From positions 1 through 10,993 of the forward strand of contig CACXDK010000215.1 of assembly GCA_902766345.1 (NCBI GenBank): a stretch of 10,993 bases of DNA, read 5' to 3'. A program made the position numbers and the translations under genes. The DNA is from an uncultured Spirochaetaceae bacterium (GTDB taxonomy: Bacteria; Spirochaetota; Spirochaetia; Treponematales; Treponemataceae). The notes beneath the pieces were generated by a model. It was not told the origin of the DNA, ran no database searches, and saw only the letters and a program-made list of their open reading frames with translations. Below, piece by piece: positions 1 through 6,772 of the stretch (within the stretch, counting starts at the first letter, position 1; every line of letters starts with the position of its first letter).

Positions 1-1
1 C

Positions 2-697
2 TCTACTGCAGCTGATGGACAGACTGCCGTATCAATTCACGTACTCCAGGGTGAACGTGAAATGGCTGATCAGAACCGTACACTTGGTCGTTTTGACTTG
101 GTTGGCATTCCTCCTGCACCACGCGGTGTTCCACAGATTGAAGTTACATTTGATATTGATGCAAACGGTATTGTTCACGTTTCTGCAAAGGATCTTGGAA
201 CTGGTAAGGAACAGCACATTCAGATTACTTCTTCAAGTGGTTTGAGTGAGGATGAAATTAACCGCATGGTTAAGGACGCTGAGGCTAACGCAGAATCTGA
301 CAAGAAGAAGCGTGAGTCTATTGATGCAAAGAATGAAGCTGACAGTCTTGTATATTCTACAGAAAAGACTCTCAAAGATATGGGCGATAAGATTTCTGCA
401 AGCGACAAGTCTGCTATTGAAGCTGCTATGAATGATTTGAAAGAAGCTTTGAAGGGCGACAATGTTGAAGACATCAAGAAGAAGACTGAGGCTTTGAAGC
501 AGGCTTCTTACAAGATTGCAGAGGAAATGTATAAGGCTCAGGCTGCACAGCAAGGTGCTGCTGGAGCTGGTGCAAATGCAGGTGCTGGAGCAGGTAATGC
601 TGGTGGTGCTGATGCAGGTGCTTCTTCTGCAAAGTCATCAGGCTTTGATAAGGGCAGTGCTGATGATGTTGAATATGAGGTTCATGACGACAAATAA
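2..697 (+). CDS. dnaK: Chaperone protein DnaK (Hsp70), C-terminal part; 5' end outside the window
   Basis: Hsp70 chaperone that binds exposed hydrophobic segments of unfolded proteins in an ATP-dependent cycle with DnaJ and GrpE. The open frame enters from the left edge, and its first visible residues ([19 protein letters not shown]) match the substrate-binding beta-sandwich of DnaK. Then come the [15 protein letters not shown] stretch, HVSAKD, and the alpha-helical lid ([21 protein letters not shown]). The ATPase domain is missing because of the window edge, so the ATG at 62 is internal, not a start. About 231 residues are visible, roughly 20 more than the corresponding part of E. coli DnaK. 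The excess comes from a Gly/Ala-rich tail before the acidic end ([11 protein letters not shown]). The gene ends 49 bases before dnaJ with no terminator between, so the two are probably co-transcribed. Identification is essentially certain; genus-level assignment is inference. Confidence 0.97.
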   Translation, partial: STAADGQTAVSIHVLQGEREMADQNRTLGRFDLVGIPPAPRGVPQIEVTFDIDANGIVHVSAKDLGTGKEQHIQITSSSGLSEDEINRMVKDAEANAESDKKKRESIDAKNEADSLVYSTEKTLKDMGDKISASDKSAIEAAMNDLKEALKGDNVEDIKKKTEALKQASYKIAEEMYKAQAAQQGAAGAGANAGAGAGNAGGADAGASSAKSSGFDKGSADDVEYEVHDDK

Positions 698-746
698 GTC
701 TAAGCTGTAAAATCAAACTGTGAAACTTTTAGGATAGTAAACGAAC

Positions 747-1892
747 ATGGCTACAAAACGTGATTATTATGAAGTGTTAGGCATTGATAAGAGTGCGGAT
801 AAGGAAACTATAAAAAAGGCATACCGTAAACTTGCTGTAAAGTATCATCCTGATAGAAATCCGGGCGATAAAGAAGCCGAGGAAAAATTCAAGGAGGCTA
901 CTGAAGCCTACGAAGTTTTGAGCGATGAACAGAAACGTCCTATCTATGACCAGTACGGATTTGCAGGTCTTGATGGCATGGGAGGCGGTGGCGGTCAAGG
1001 TTACAGCCATGCTTTCCATGACTTTAGCGATTTGTTTGGTGGCGGAGCTGGTGGATTCAGTGACATTTTTGAAAATCTTTTTGGCGGTGGATTTGGAGGT
1101 AGCTCCAGATCTTCACGGGCAAGAAGCAATGCTGGTGCATCACTCCGTTATGACCTTGAAATTGATTTTAAAGATGCTGTTTACGGCTGTAAGACTGAAG
1201 TACGCTTCCGCCACAAGGAATTGTGCCAGAAATGTCATGGTACTGGTGGCGAAGCTGGTTCTTCAAGAAAAACCTGTCCTACCTGTCAGGGTGTTGGACA
1301 GATTCGTCGCAGTGCTGGATTTTTCTCTGTTCAGCAGACTTGTCCAACCTGTGGCGGAAAGGGCACTGTAATTGACCACCCTTGTTCTGCATGTCATGGA
1401 ACTGGTCTTGAGTCTAAAGATAAAGTCATTAGTATAAATATTCCTGCTGGCGTGGATGATGGCAGAAGAATTACCATTCCTCATCAGGGCGATGCAAGCG
1501 AGTCTGGTGGCGAAACTGGAGACTTGATTATTGTTATTCATGTACGGAATGACCGCTACTTTGAGCGTAGTGAAAACGATTTGTACTGTGCAGTGCCAAT
1601 CAGTTTCTCTCAGGCTATTCTTGGTGCTGATATTACAATTACAACTCTTGACAATCGTAAGGCTACTATAAAAATTCCTGCATGTACTACAAATGGAAAG
1701 ATGCTTCGCATTAAGAATGAGGGCGTTCCATATAGTGGCGGTGCAAAGAAGGGTGATTTGTATGTAAAGATTATGGTACAGTTGCCTTCTCATGTATCAA
1801 GACAGCAGTCTCTGCTTTTGCAGGAATATCTGAAGTTGGAAAATCCTTCAGATTCTCCAAATCCTATACCATTGTCAGAACTTTCAAACTAA
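747..1892 (+). CDS. dnaJ: Chaperone protein DnaJ (Hsp40, type I)
   Basis: Co-chaperone that delivers substrates to DnaK and stimulates its ATPase; cytoplasmic. All type I domains are present in order: a J domain (about residues 5-70) with the HPD motif at 34-36; a Gly/Phe-rich linker (about 75-120, with [13 protein letters not shown] and FGGGFGG runs); a zinc domain with four CxxCxGxG repeats starting at Cys160, Cys177, Cys199 and Cys213; and C-terminal substrate-binding beta-domains ending near residue 360. The 381-residue length is normal for the family. The ATG at 747 gives the standard [12 protein letters not shown] amino terminus. A weak AGGA lies at 731-734, 12 bases upstream, so initiation may rely partly on coupling or unstructured mRNA. 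No key residue is missing. No CIRCE-type operator is visible just upstream, so any heat-shock control would act from the promoter before dnaK, outside the window. Confidence 0.98.
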   Translation: MATKRDYYEVLGIDKSADKETIKKAYRKLAVKYHPDRNPGDKEAEEKFKEATEAYEVLSDEQKRPIYDQYGFAGLDGMGGGGGQGYSHAFHDFSDLFGGGAGGFSDIFENLFGGGFGGSSRSSRARSNAGASLRYDLEIDFKDAVYGCKTEVRFRHKELCQKCHGTGGEAGSSRKTCPTCQGVGQIRRSAGFFSVQQTCPTCGGKGTVIDHPCSACHGTGLESKDKVISINIPAGVDDGRRITIPHQGDASESGGETGDLIIVIHVRNDRYFERSENDLYCAVPISFSQAILGADITITTLDNRKATIKIPACTTNGKMLRIKNEGVPYSGGAKKGDLYVKIMVQLPSHVSRQQSLLLQEYLKLENPSDSPNPIPLSELSN

Positions 1893-1922
1893 GGAAACGC
1901 CTGTAAGACTAAAAACCCTCTA

Positions 1923-1948
1923 TAAAATGTTATAAAATATGCCGATAT
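1923..1948 (+). promoter_or_regulatory. Candidate sigma-28 (FliA/SigD-type) promoter for the phosphatase-STAS-carboxypeptidase operon
   Basis: The sequence reads TAAA (1923-1926), 14 bases, then GCCGATAT (1941-1948). Known motility-sigma consensus sequences are TAAA-N15-GCCGATAA (E. coli FliA) and TAAA-N14 to 16-GCCGATAT (B. subtilis SigD), so the -10 octamer is a perfect match to the latter and the spacing is within range. The GC-rich GCCG stands out in a spacer that is otherwise almost all A/T. Transcription would start near 1954-1956, giving a leader of about 30 bases that carries the AGAGGGG ribosome binding site at 1974-1980. Two TATAAAAT copies (1921-1928 and 1931-1938) overlap the -35 region. 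Confidence 0.65.
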
Positions 1949-1951
1949 AGA

Positions 1952-1966
1952 GTATAAACATTATAC
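1952..1966. repeat. Small perfect palindrome at the predicted transcription start
   Basis: GTATAA-ACA-TTATAC is a perfect 6-base inverted repeat with a 3-base centre, covering the predicted start point of the sigma-28-like promoter. It has the size and position of an operator half-site pair. It is also A/T-rich enough to arise by chance in such a spacer, so its role as a binding site is speculative. Confidence 0.25.
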
Positions 1967-1984
1967 CATTTTTAGAGGGGCTAT

Positions 1985-3388
1985 ATGTATAAATATAAAC
2001 ATCGGGTGCTTTTTGTTCTGACTGAGTTTTTGGTAATAGCACTCATCATATTCCTTTCCGTCAGCATTATTCCTGCTGTAGATGAAAATAAACGATATTC
2101 AAACTTTTTTACATGGATAACTACAGCTGCATTAATTATTTCCGTTTTACTTGTATTTTATAAAATTAATGGATCACTTGACGCAAAATTTAAGAGAGAT
2201 GCCCTTTTAAAAAATGAAACAAAGTTAATTTCGGATTTTATAGAAAGACTTAAATTCTGTTATTCTTTTGACGAATTCTATAAGATTATGGGTGAGGTTT
2301 TTGAAATTCAAGGTGACTGTTCAGTTTTGTTTGTTGACCGAATTAAAAACTTTGTTCTATATAATAGTCCTGATAGACTGACTATTGATAAGAATGTTTT
2401 AAGTACAATCGAACTTAACTTTGGTTCAAGCTGGAATGATGGTGTTTTCTTTTTAGGTTCAAATTATGGTATTGTAAACTCTTCAAGAGTTGCACGTGGT
2501 TTTTTTCTTGTATACAAGGGAAAGCATCTGTTTGTGTTCTGTAGATATACTAAGGCTTTTGATACTGCAATTTATAAAGACTTGTATGAAGAGTATTGTA
2601 ATTTCTTGAACAGGACTACAACTATAAGTGATTTGTCTGAAATTGCTTCTCTTTCTCAGGAATGGCAGCAGCTTGCAAATACTCAGCGTTCGTTCCTTCC
2701 TGCTGTAATGCCTAATATTTCGCATCTTGAACTTGCTGCATATTTCCGTCCTTTGATTAACGTTTCTGGAGACTATTATTCTGTTCTTCCTATTTCAAAA
2801 TCGAAAACACTTCTTATGCTGGGTGACGTTTCTGGTAAAGGTCTTGCTGCTGCTTTGGTTATGGGACTTGTGATGAATACGGTAAAAATCCTTGAAGACA
2901 AGGATGATTTGCCTGGTATGATTCGTGCGGTAGATAAAGCAATTAAGGGAATGCATCTTCAAGATAAGTACACTGTTTTGTTTCTTGGCATTGTTGATAC
3001 AACCAAGATGACAATCCGCTATGTAAATGCTTCAATGTCTGACCCGATTGTAATTACAAAGGCTGCCGATGGGTACCGCATTAGACCGTTGACTTCTAAC
3101 TGTTCTGTTGTTGGAATTATTGATTTGCCTGATGAAATTGAAGTTGCTGAGCAAAGATTGTTCCGTGGTGATGTTATTTTTATGTCTTCTGATGGTGTTT
3201 CTGAAGTTATGAATGATGAAGGTGTGGAACTTGGTGATACGGAATTGTTCCATAATACAATTACAACGAGTGCTGAAAAGCATCCAAAACAGTTTGTTGA
3301 TGATATTGTAAATTTGATAATGTCATATAATGGCAATAAGCGATTGCATGATGATGTTACAATGATGGTTGCTAAAATTGTGGAGTAG
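1985..3388 (+). CDS. Membrane-anchored PP2C/SpoIIE-family serine phosphatase (RsbU-like), intact metal site
   Basis: Predicted Mn/Mg-dependent protein serine phosphatase of the RsbU/SpoIIE class, which dephosphorylates STAS anti-sigma-factor antagonists to release a sigma factor or other output. Two membrane helices (about residues 8-30 and 41-58) are followed by a GAF-like sensor region (about 75-215), a linker helix with QEWQQLANTQRSFLP, and the catalytic domain (about 245-467). Metal-ligand motifs are present: SGDYYS (Asp263), GDVSGKG (Asp281), SSDG (Asp403) and HDDVT (Asp456/457). The usual NAGH turn is NASMSD. The catalytic Asp set is complete, so activity is expected. The ATG at 1985 follows AGAGGGG at 1974-1980. 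It is first in an operon with a second phosphatase-like gene (3-base gap), a STAS gene and a carboxypeptidase gene. The likely substrate is the STAS protein encoded at 5593-5928 (inferred from context). Confidence 0.9.
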   Translation: MYKYKHRVLFVLTEFLVIALIIFLSVSIIPAVDENKRYSNFFTWITTAALIISVLLVFYKINGSLDAKFKRDALLKNETKLISDFIERLKFCYSFDEFYKIMGEVFEIQGDCSVLFVDRIKNFVLYNSPDRLTIDKNVLSTIELNFGSSWNDGVFFLGSNYGIVNSSRVARGFFLVYKGKHLFVFCRYTKAFDTAIYKDLYEEYCNFLNRTTTISDLSEIASLSQEWQQLANTQRSFLPAVMPNISHLELAAYFRPLINVSGDYYSVLPISKSKTLLMLGDVSGKGLAAALVMGLVMNTVKILEDKDDLPGMIRAVDKAIKGMHLQDKYTVLFLGIVDTTKMTIRYVNASMSDPIVITKAADGYRIRPLTSNCSVVGIIDLPDEIEVAEQRLFRGDVIFMSSDGVSEVMNDEGVELGDTELFHNTITTSAEKHPKQFVDDIVNLIMSYNGNKRLHDDVTMMVAKIVE

Positions 3389-3391
3389 GCT

Positions 3392-5593
3392 ATGGTTTTT
3401 CTAGTTTTAAATGTCATTATAAGTATTTCTCTCATTGCTTTTTCTTTTACAATTGACACTGGAAAGAAAAATCAAACCAATAATACTGCTGTTATTGTAA
3501 ACAGTACGCTCTTTTTGGCTGCTCTGTTTGCTCTTATGGCAATAACTCTTGCCATGTGTTTTTTTGCACCTCAGCAGTTGGCTCTTTCTATAGGAAAACT
3601 GATGTATCTCATCATGGGATGGTTTAGTGTAAACTGTTGTGTATTCTTGTATCTTTTCCCTGAAAAAGAAAAGCAAAGAAGACATTATGTTGTTCAGTGG
3701 GCATTAAATATAGTTGCCATGATTCTTATTTTCTTTGTAAAGGGTGGCGGAATCTCTAATATTTCCATTACGTATGATAATACATTCCAGATTGCGTCTG
3801 CATTTATTTTCAAAGGCTCTCTTGGAAGAGCCCTGATGCTTACGATTTTTGACTTTTATGTATATTCGTATCTTTTCTTCTGTCCTATATTTGTAAGCTT
3901 GATGGTGCTTGTTCGTGCAGAGCATACAAATGCTATTATTCCCCGTCAGAAGATTAATATTGCAACTATGGGAGTTTTTGCTTCTATTATAGTTTTGGCT
4001 TTCATAAAAGTTTCTTCTGTATATCAGCCTATGCTCAGGTCGCTTTTTATGGTTGGCTTTATTCCTGAGTTGTTTGGCTTTTTAGCTGCTGAAAGAAATA
4101 ATGAAATTTGGGATAAAAAACTTGCTGTAAATGCTGGTATCAAATTTATATTTAGATATCTTATTCCATCTGCTGTAATAGCTCTTTTCTTTATGCTTTC
4201 ATGGCCAATTTATTCACGTCATAAGACTCTTTTTTATATTTTGTTTGTTATTCAATGCTGTGTTATTTTTGCACTGTGGTATCTTACAAATCAGTTTATT
4301 GATAAAAAAGGTCTTGTTCGCGATAGCCGTTATGCACAGGCTTTTTCCGAAGAAATTGCTGCAATTAATTTTCAGCAGGAATCTTCTGAAATTACGTCAA
4401 AGCTGTTTAATATTTTTAATAAATATGTAGACTCTTCTTTTCTTAAGGTTATTGTAGACTCGGGTGATGGCTTTTTTGAATATGCTTATAGTTCTGTTCC
4501 AGATGATGAAAAGAAGTCTATTGAAATTCATACAGAGCTTTTTGATAAGCTGATGAACGTTAAAAAGCGTGTTGTGTTTAAGGAATTTGTAGGCAAGGAT
4601 TCTTCTATTGCTACTGTTCGTGGTGAGCTGCTTAATTTGTTTAAGCTTACAGATAGTGATGCTTTCATTGTGATTAGTGAAGGTCACAGGCTTATTGGTC
4701 TTATTGCTCTTGGTAAAAAGACAAGTGGAAATGTTTACAATGATTACGACTTAAAGGTATTCAACAATCTGTATTCAAACTTCTTTGTTATTGGATACTA
4801 CATGAAAAACATTTTGAATGAATCCGTTGTTGGTACTGTAAACAAAGAAATTAAAATGTCTGCCCAGATTATTACGTCTATTCAGGAAAACATGGATCAC
4901 ATTAAAAATCAGAAATATGATATTGGTTACAGAATGGTTCCTGCTCGTAATATTGGTGGTGAATTTGTAGATATTATCCGCCTTACGGATACACGTTATA
5001 TCTATATTATTGGTTCTTTGAGCGGTAAGGGAATTGCAGCTTCAATGAATATGGTTATTATGAAGTCTATTATTCGAACCTTCCTTGCTGAAACAACTGA
5101 CTTTAAGCTGCTTATTCAAAAGGTTAATATGTTTATTAAGGACAGCCTTCCAAAAGGTGTATTCTTTTCAGGATTGTTTGGATTGATGGATTTAACTACA
5201 GATACAATGTATTATATTAACTGTGGTGCTCCTGTTTTGTTCCTTTATACACGGGCTTATAATAACGTTATTGAAATTCAGGGTGACGGATATATTCTTG
5301 GATTTGCAGATGATATTAGCAAACTTATAAAAGTAAAGAAAGTTAAGCTTGCTCCTGGTGACATGGTGTTTGCTTGTACTGACGGTTTGATTGAAACAAA
5401 ATCATTGCGTGGTGAAAAATTTGGTAAGTCCAGAATTCAAAATGAAATGATGGATAACTCTTCTTACCCTGCAGATAAGATTTGTCAGTTTGCATACGAG
5501 GCTCTTGGTCAGTTTACTTCAACTCAGCTTGAAGATGATATAACAATATTCATGTTGAAGTATCTTAGTTCTGATGAAAAGGAGGTTAAATAG
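3392..5593 (+). CDS. Polytopic membrane protein with GAF-like and degenerate PP2C/SpoIIE domain (possible pseudophosphatase)
   Basis: 733 residues. The N-terminal 300 residues are strongly hydrophobic with about eight or nine membrane helices (near 3-20, 36-58, 68-90, 100-117, 148-175, 189-208, 215-233, 252-272 and 279-299), reminiscent of 7TM sensor domains on bacterial kinases. Residues about 320-475 look like a GAF-type fold, and 480-733 form a SpoIIE/PP2C domain. The C-terminal metal motifs are kept (CTDG with Asp664; EDDIT with Asp715/716). The two N-terminal ones are altered: GGD is GGE (Glu524) and GDVSGKG is GSLSGKG (Ser542), removing the aspartate equivalent to the bridging metal ligand. 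The protein may therefore be inactive, or a sensor or regulator of the phosphatase encoded before it. GGAG at 3382-3385 precedes the ATG. The stop codon shares a base with the GTG of the STAS gene. The family is clear; its biochemical activity is not. Confidence 0.85.
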   Translation: MVFLVLNVIISISLIAFSFTIDTGKKNQTNNTAVIVNSTLFLAALFALMAITLAMCFFAPQQLALSIGKLMYLIMGWFSVNCCVFLYLFPEKEKQRRHYVVQWALNIVAMILIFFVKGGGISNISITYDNTFQIASAFIFKGSLGRALMLTIFDFYVYSYLFFCPIFVSLMVLVRAEHTNAIIPRQKINIATMGVFASIIVLAFIKVSSVYQPMLRSLFMVGFIPELFGFLAAERNNEIWDKKLAVNAGIKFIFRYLIPSAVIALFFMLSWPIYSRHKTLFYILFVIQCCVIFALWYLTNQFIDKKGLVRDSRYAQAFSEEIAAINFQQESSEITSKLFNIFNKYVDSSFLKVIVDSGDGFFEYAYSSVPDDEKKSIEIHTELFDKLMNVKKRVVFKEFVGKDSSIATVRGELLNLFKLTDSDAFIVISEGHRLIGLIALGKKTSGNVYNDYDLKVFNNLYSNFFVIGYYMKNILNESVVGTVNKEIKMSAQIITSIQENMDHIKNQKYDIGYRMVPARNIGGEFVDIIRLTDTRYIYIIGSLSGKGIAASMNMVIMKSIIRTFLAETTDFKLLIQKVNMFIKDSLPKGVFFSGLFGLMDLTTDTMYYINCGAPVLFLYTRAYNNVIEIQGDGYILGFADDISKLIKVKKVKLAPGDMVFACTDGLIETKSLRGEKFGKSRIQNEMMDNSSYPADKICQFAYEALGQFTSTQLEDDITIFMLKYLSSDEKEVK

Positions 5594-5928
5594 TGAATCA
5601 GCTTTCTTTGACTGAAAAAATTGGTCCTAACTATGTGTTGCTTGAACTTGTAGGTGATGTAAACTCATATACAATTTCTGAATTGCAGGAAAAAATTTAT
5701 CGATATATAATTGACACCAACGTAGTTCTTGATATGTCAACTGTGTCTTCAATGGATTCTTCTGGGTTGGGAATTATTCTTGCAGGAATAAATGATGCAG
5801 AAAAATTTGATACCAAGCTGTTTATTATGAACCCTTCTGATGCGGCTCACTATGCATTAACACGGACTGGGTTCTGGAATACATTCTATATTATTCATTC
5901 GGTAACAGAGGTTTCTGATGCGATGTAA
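5593..5928 (+). CDS. STAS-domain anti-sigma factor antagonist (SpoIIAA/RsbV-like)
   Basis: A single-domain STAS protein of 111 residues, the usual size. In partner switching, the unphosphorylated form binds an anti-sigma kinase (SpoIIAB/RsbW type), and phosphorylation on one serine ends the interaction. The conserved phospho-site loop is DMSTVSSMDSSGLGIIL; Ser57, the second serine of DSSG, aligns with SpoIIAA Ser58. The start is GTG at 5593, chosen because a perfect GGAGG at 5581-5585 sits 7 bases upstream and the frame gives the full STAS fold from its first beta strand. The GTG overlaps the preceding stop by one base (TAGTG), indicating translational coupling with the phosphatase-like gene. 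Its 3' end overlaps the next gene by 11 bases. No cognate anti-sigma kinase gene is present in the window, so the partner and output are unknown. Confidence 0.93.
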   Translation: MNQLSLTEKIGPNYVLLELVGDVNSYTISELQEKIYRYIIDTNVVLDMSTVSSMDSSGLGIILAGINDAEKFDTKLFIMNPSDAAHYALTRTGFWNTFYIIHSVTEVSDAM

Positions 5929-6763
5929 TAAAATGGTGCTGATGTGTTTTGTTTCTGCTTTGTTGTGTTTTACTAGTTGCGGAAAAGAAAACAAGACTGC
6001 GGTACAGGTTAATTCAAAAAAAAATGAGGTTGAAGTAAAACAGAATTTGGAATTGGAAAAACTAGGAAGGGTTCTTTCTAGAATGTCACCACGGTTTTTA
6101 GAGGTGGTTACAATATCTGATATAGAAGCTTTTCTTGCAGATCTTAATGTGGTACTTCAGGAAGAAAAAACATTCCGTAACGATGATTTAAGTCTTTATT
6201 ATTTAATAGACAAAAAACATAATGTCGGTTCTGATTATGTTCCAAAAGATTTGGTTCCGCTTAAAAAGAATGATTTGTTTGCAATAAGCCGCAATGATCT
6301 TTCTCTTCGTCCTGAGGCATATAAGGCTCTTGAAGCTTTGTCGCAGGGAGCGTTAAATGACGGAATAAAGCTTTTGGTAAGTTCTACATACCGTTCATAT
6401 AAATATCAGGAAGGTCTTTTTAACCGCTATGTATCGCAAGATGGTGTTGAACTTGCTGAGCGATATAGTGCAAGACCTGGAACAAGCCAGCATCAGCTTG
6501 GTGTTGCCGTTGACTTTGGTTCTATTACTGATGACTGGGGTGATACTAAAATGGGAAAATGGGTTTACGAACATGCTGCAGATTATGGCTGGTCGCTAAG
6601 TTTTCCTCAGGGGTATGAAGATGTTACGGGCTATATGTGGGAGTGCTGGCATTTCCGATATATTGGTAAAACTGCCTGCAATTTTCAAAAGAAATGGTTT
6701 GGCGACATTCAGCAGTTTATGTTTGAATTTATTGATGCCTGGGAAAAAGATTCTGAGTCTTAA
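5918..6763 (+). CDS. VanY/LdcB-like zinc D-alanyl-D-alanine (or L,D-) carboxypeptidase, predicted lipoprotein
   Basis: Predicted peptidoglycan carboxypeptidase of the M15B (VanY/DacB/LdcB) family, which removes the terminal D-Ala from stem peptides. The N-terminus has a short hydrophobic stretch ending in LLCFTSC, a plausible spirochaetal lipobox with Cys21 as the lipidated residue, so the mature enzyme would be tethered outside the inner membrane. Catalytic motifs: STYRSYKYQ (substrate loop), SQHQLGVAVDFG with zinc ligands His192 and Asp199, and MWECWHFRYIG with catalytic Glu242 and zinc ligand His245. The site is complete. The region between about 25 and 130 resembles no domain I recognise. 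ATG 5918 is preferred over ATG 5933 because AGAGG at 5907-5911 lies 6 bases before it. The 11-base overlap with the STAS gene implies co-translation. Tetra- versus pentapeptide specificity cannot be told from sequence. Confidence 0.88.
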   Translation: MRCNKMVLMCFVSALLCFTSCGKENKTAVQVNSKKNEVEVKQNLELEKLGRVLSRMSPRFLEVVTISDIEAFLADLNVVLQEEKTFRNDDLSLYYLIDKKHNVGSDYVPKDLVPLKKNDLFAISRNDLSLRPEAYKALEALSQGALNDGIKLLVSSTYRSYKYQEGLFNRYVSQDGVELAERYSARPGTSQHQLGVAVDFGSITDDWGDTKMGKWVYEHAADYGWSLSFPQGYEDVTGYMWECWHFRYIGKTACNFQKKWFGDIQQFMFEFIDAWEKDSES

Positions 6764-6770
6764 TTTTTTT
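6747..6770. terminator. Weak candidate terminator at the convergent ends of the carboxypeptidase and transporter genes
   Basis: A 5-base-pair stem AAGAT/GTCTT (one U-G pair) with loop TCTGA spans the end of the carboxypeptidase gene. It is followed by AA and seven T residues (6764-6770). On the opposite strand the stem is followed by five U. The two genes end only 9 bases apart, so some termination signal is expected here, but the stem is short and A/T-rich. Confidence 0.3.
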
Positions 6771-6772
6771 GA

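Larger units (their letters stand above)
1916..1979 (+). repeat. Imperfect inverted repeat overlapping the RBS of the SpoIIE-type phosphatase gene
   Basis: The left arm CCCTCTATAAAATG (1916-1929) pairs with the right arm CATTTTTAGAGGG (1967-1979): 13 base pairs with a single bulged T at 1923. The 37-base loop contains the -10 element of the candidate sigma-28 promoter. The right arm includes AGAGGG of the ribosome binding site (1974-1980) of the gene starting at 1985. In RNA reading through from dnaJ this hairpin could hide that site. In RNA started at the sigma-28-like promoter the left arm would be absent. There is no U-tract after the right arm, so it is not a classical terminator. The repeat is seen directly; the function is inference. 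Confidence 0.5.

Noticed and set aside
62..697. ATG at 62 as the start of a complete small gene
   Set aside because: The frame is open to the left edge and the upstream residues continue the DnaK substrate-binding domain, so this is an internal methionine.
698..746. Possible CIRCE operator or terminator between dnaK and dnaJ
   Set aside because: No inverted repeat with the CIRCE pattern and no hairpin plus U-tract is visible; it looks like a plain intra-operon spacer.
1263..1793. 176-codon minus-strand open frame inside dnaJ
   Set aside because: It is antisense to a clear dnaJ, has low-complexity composition and no supporting signals.
3019..3459. 146-codon minus-strand open frame over the junction of the two phosphatase genes
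   Set aside because: It is antisense to two well-supported genes, and its Ser/Thr-rich content is a shadow of their codon bias.
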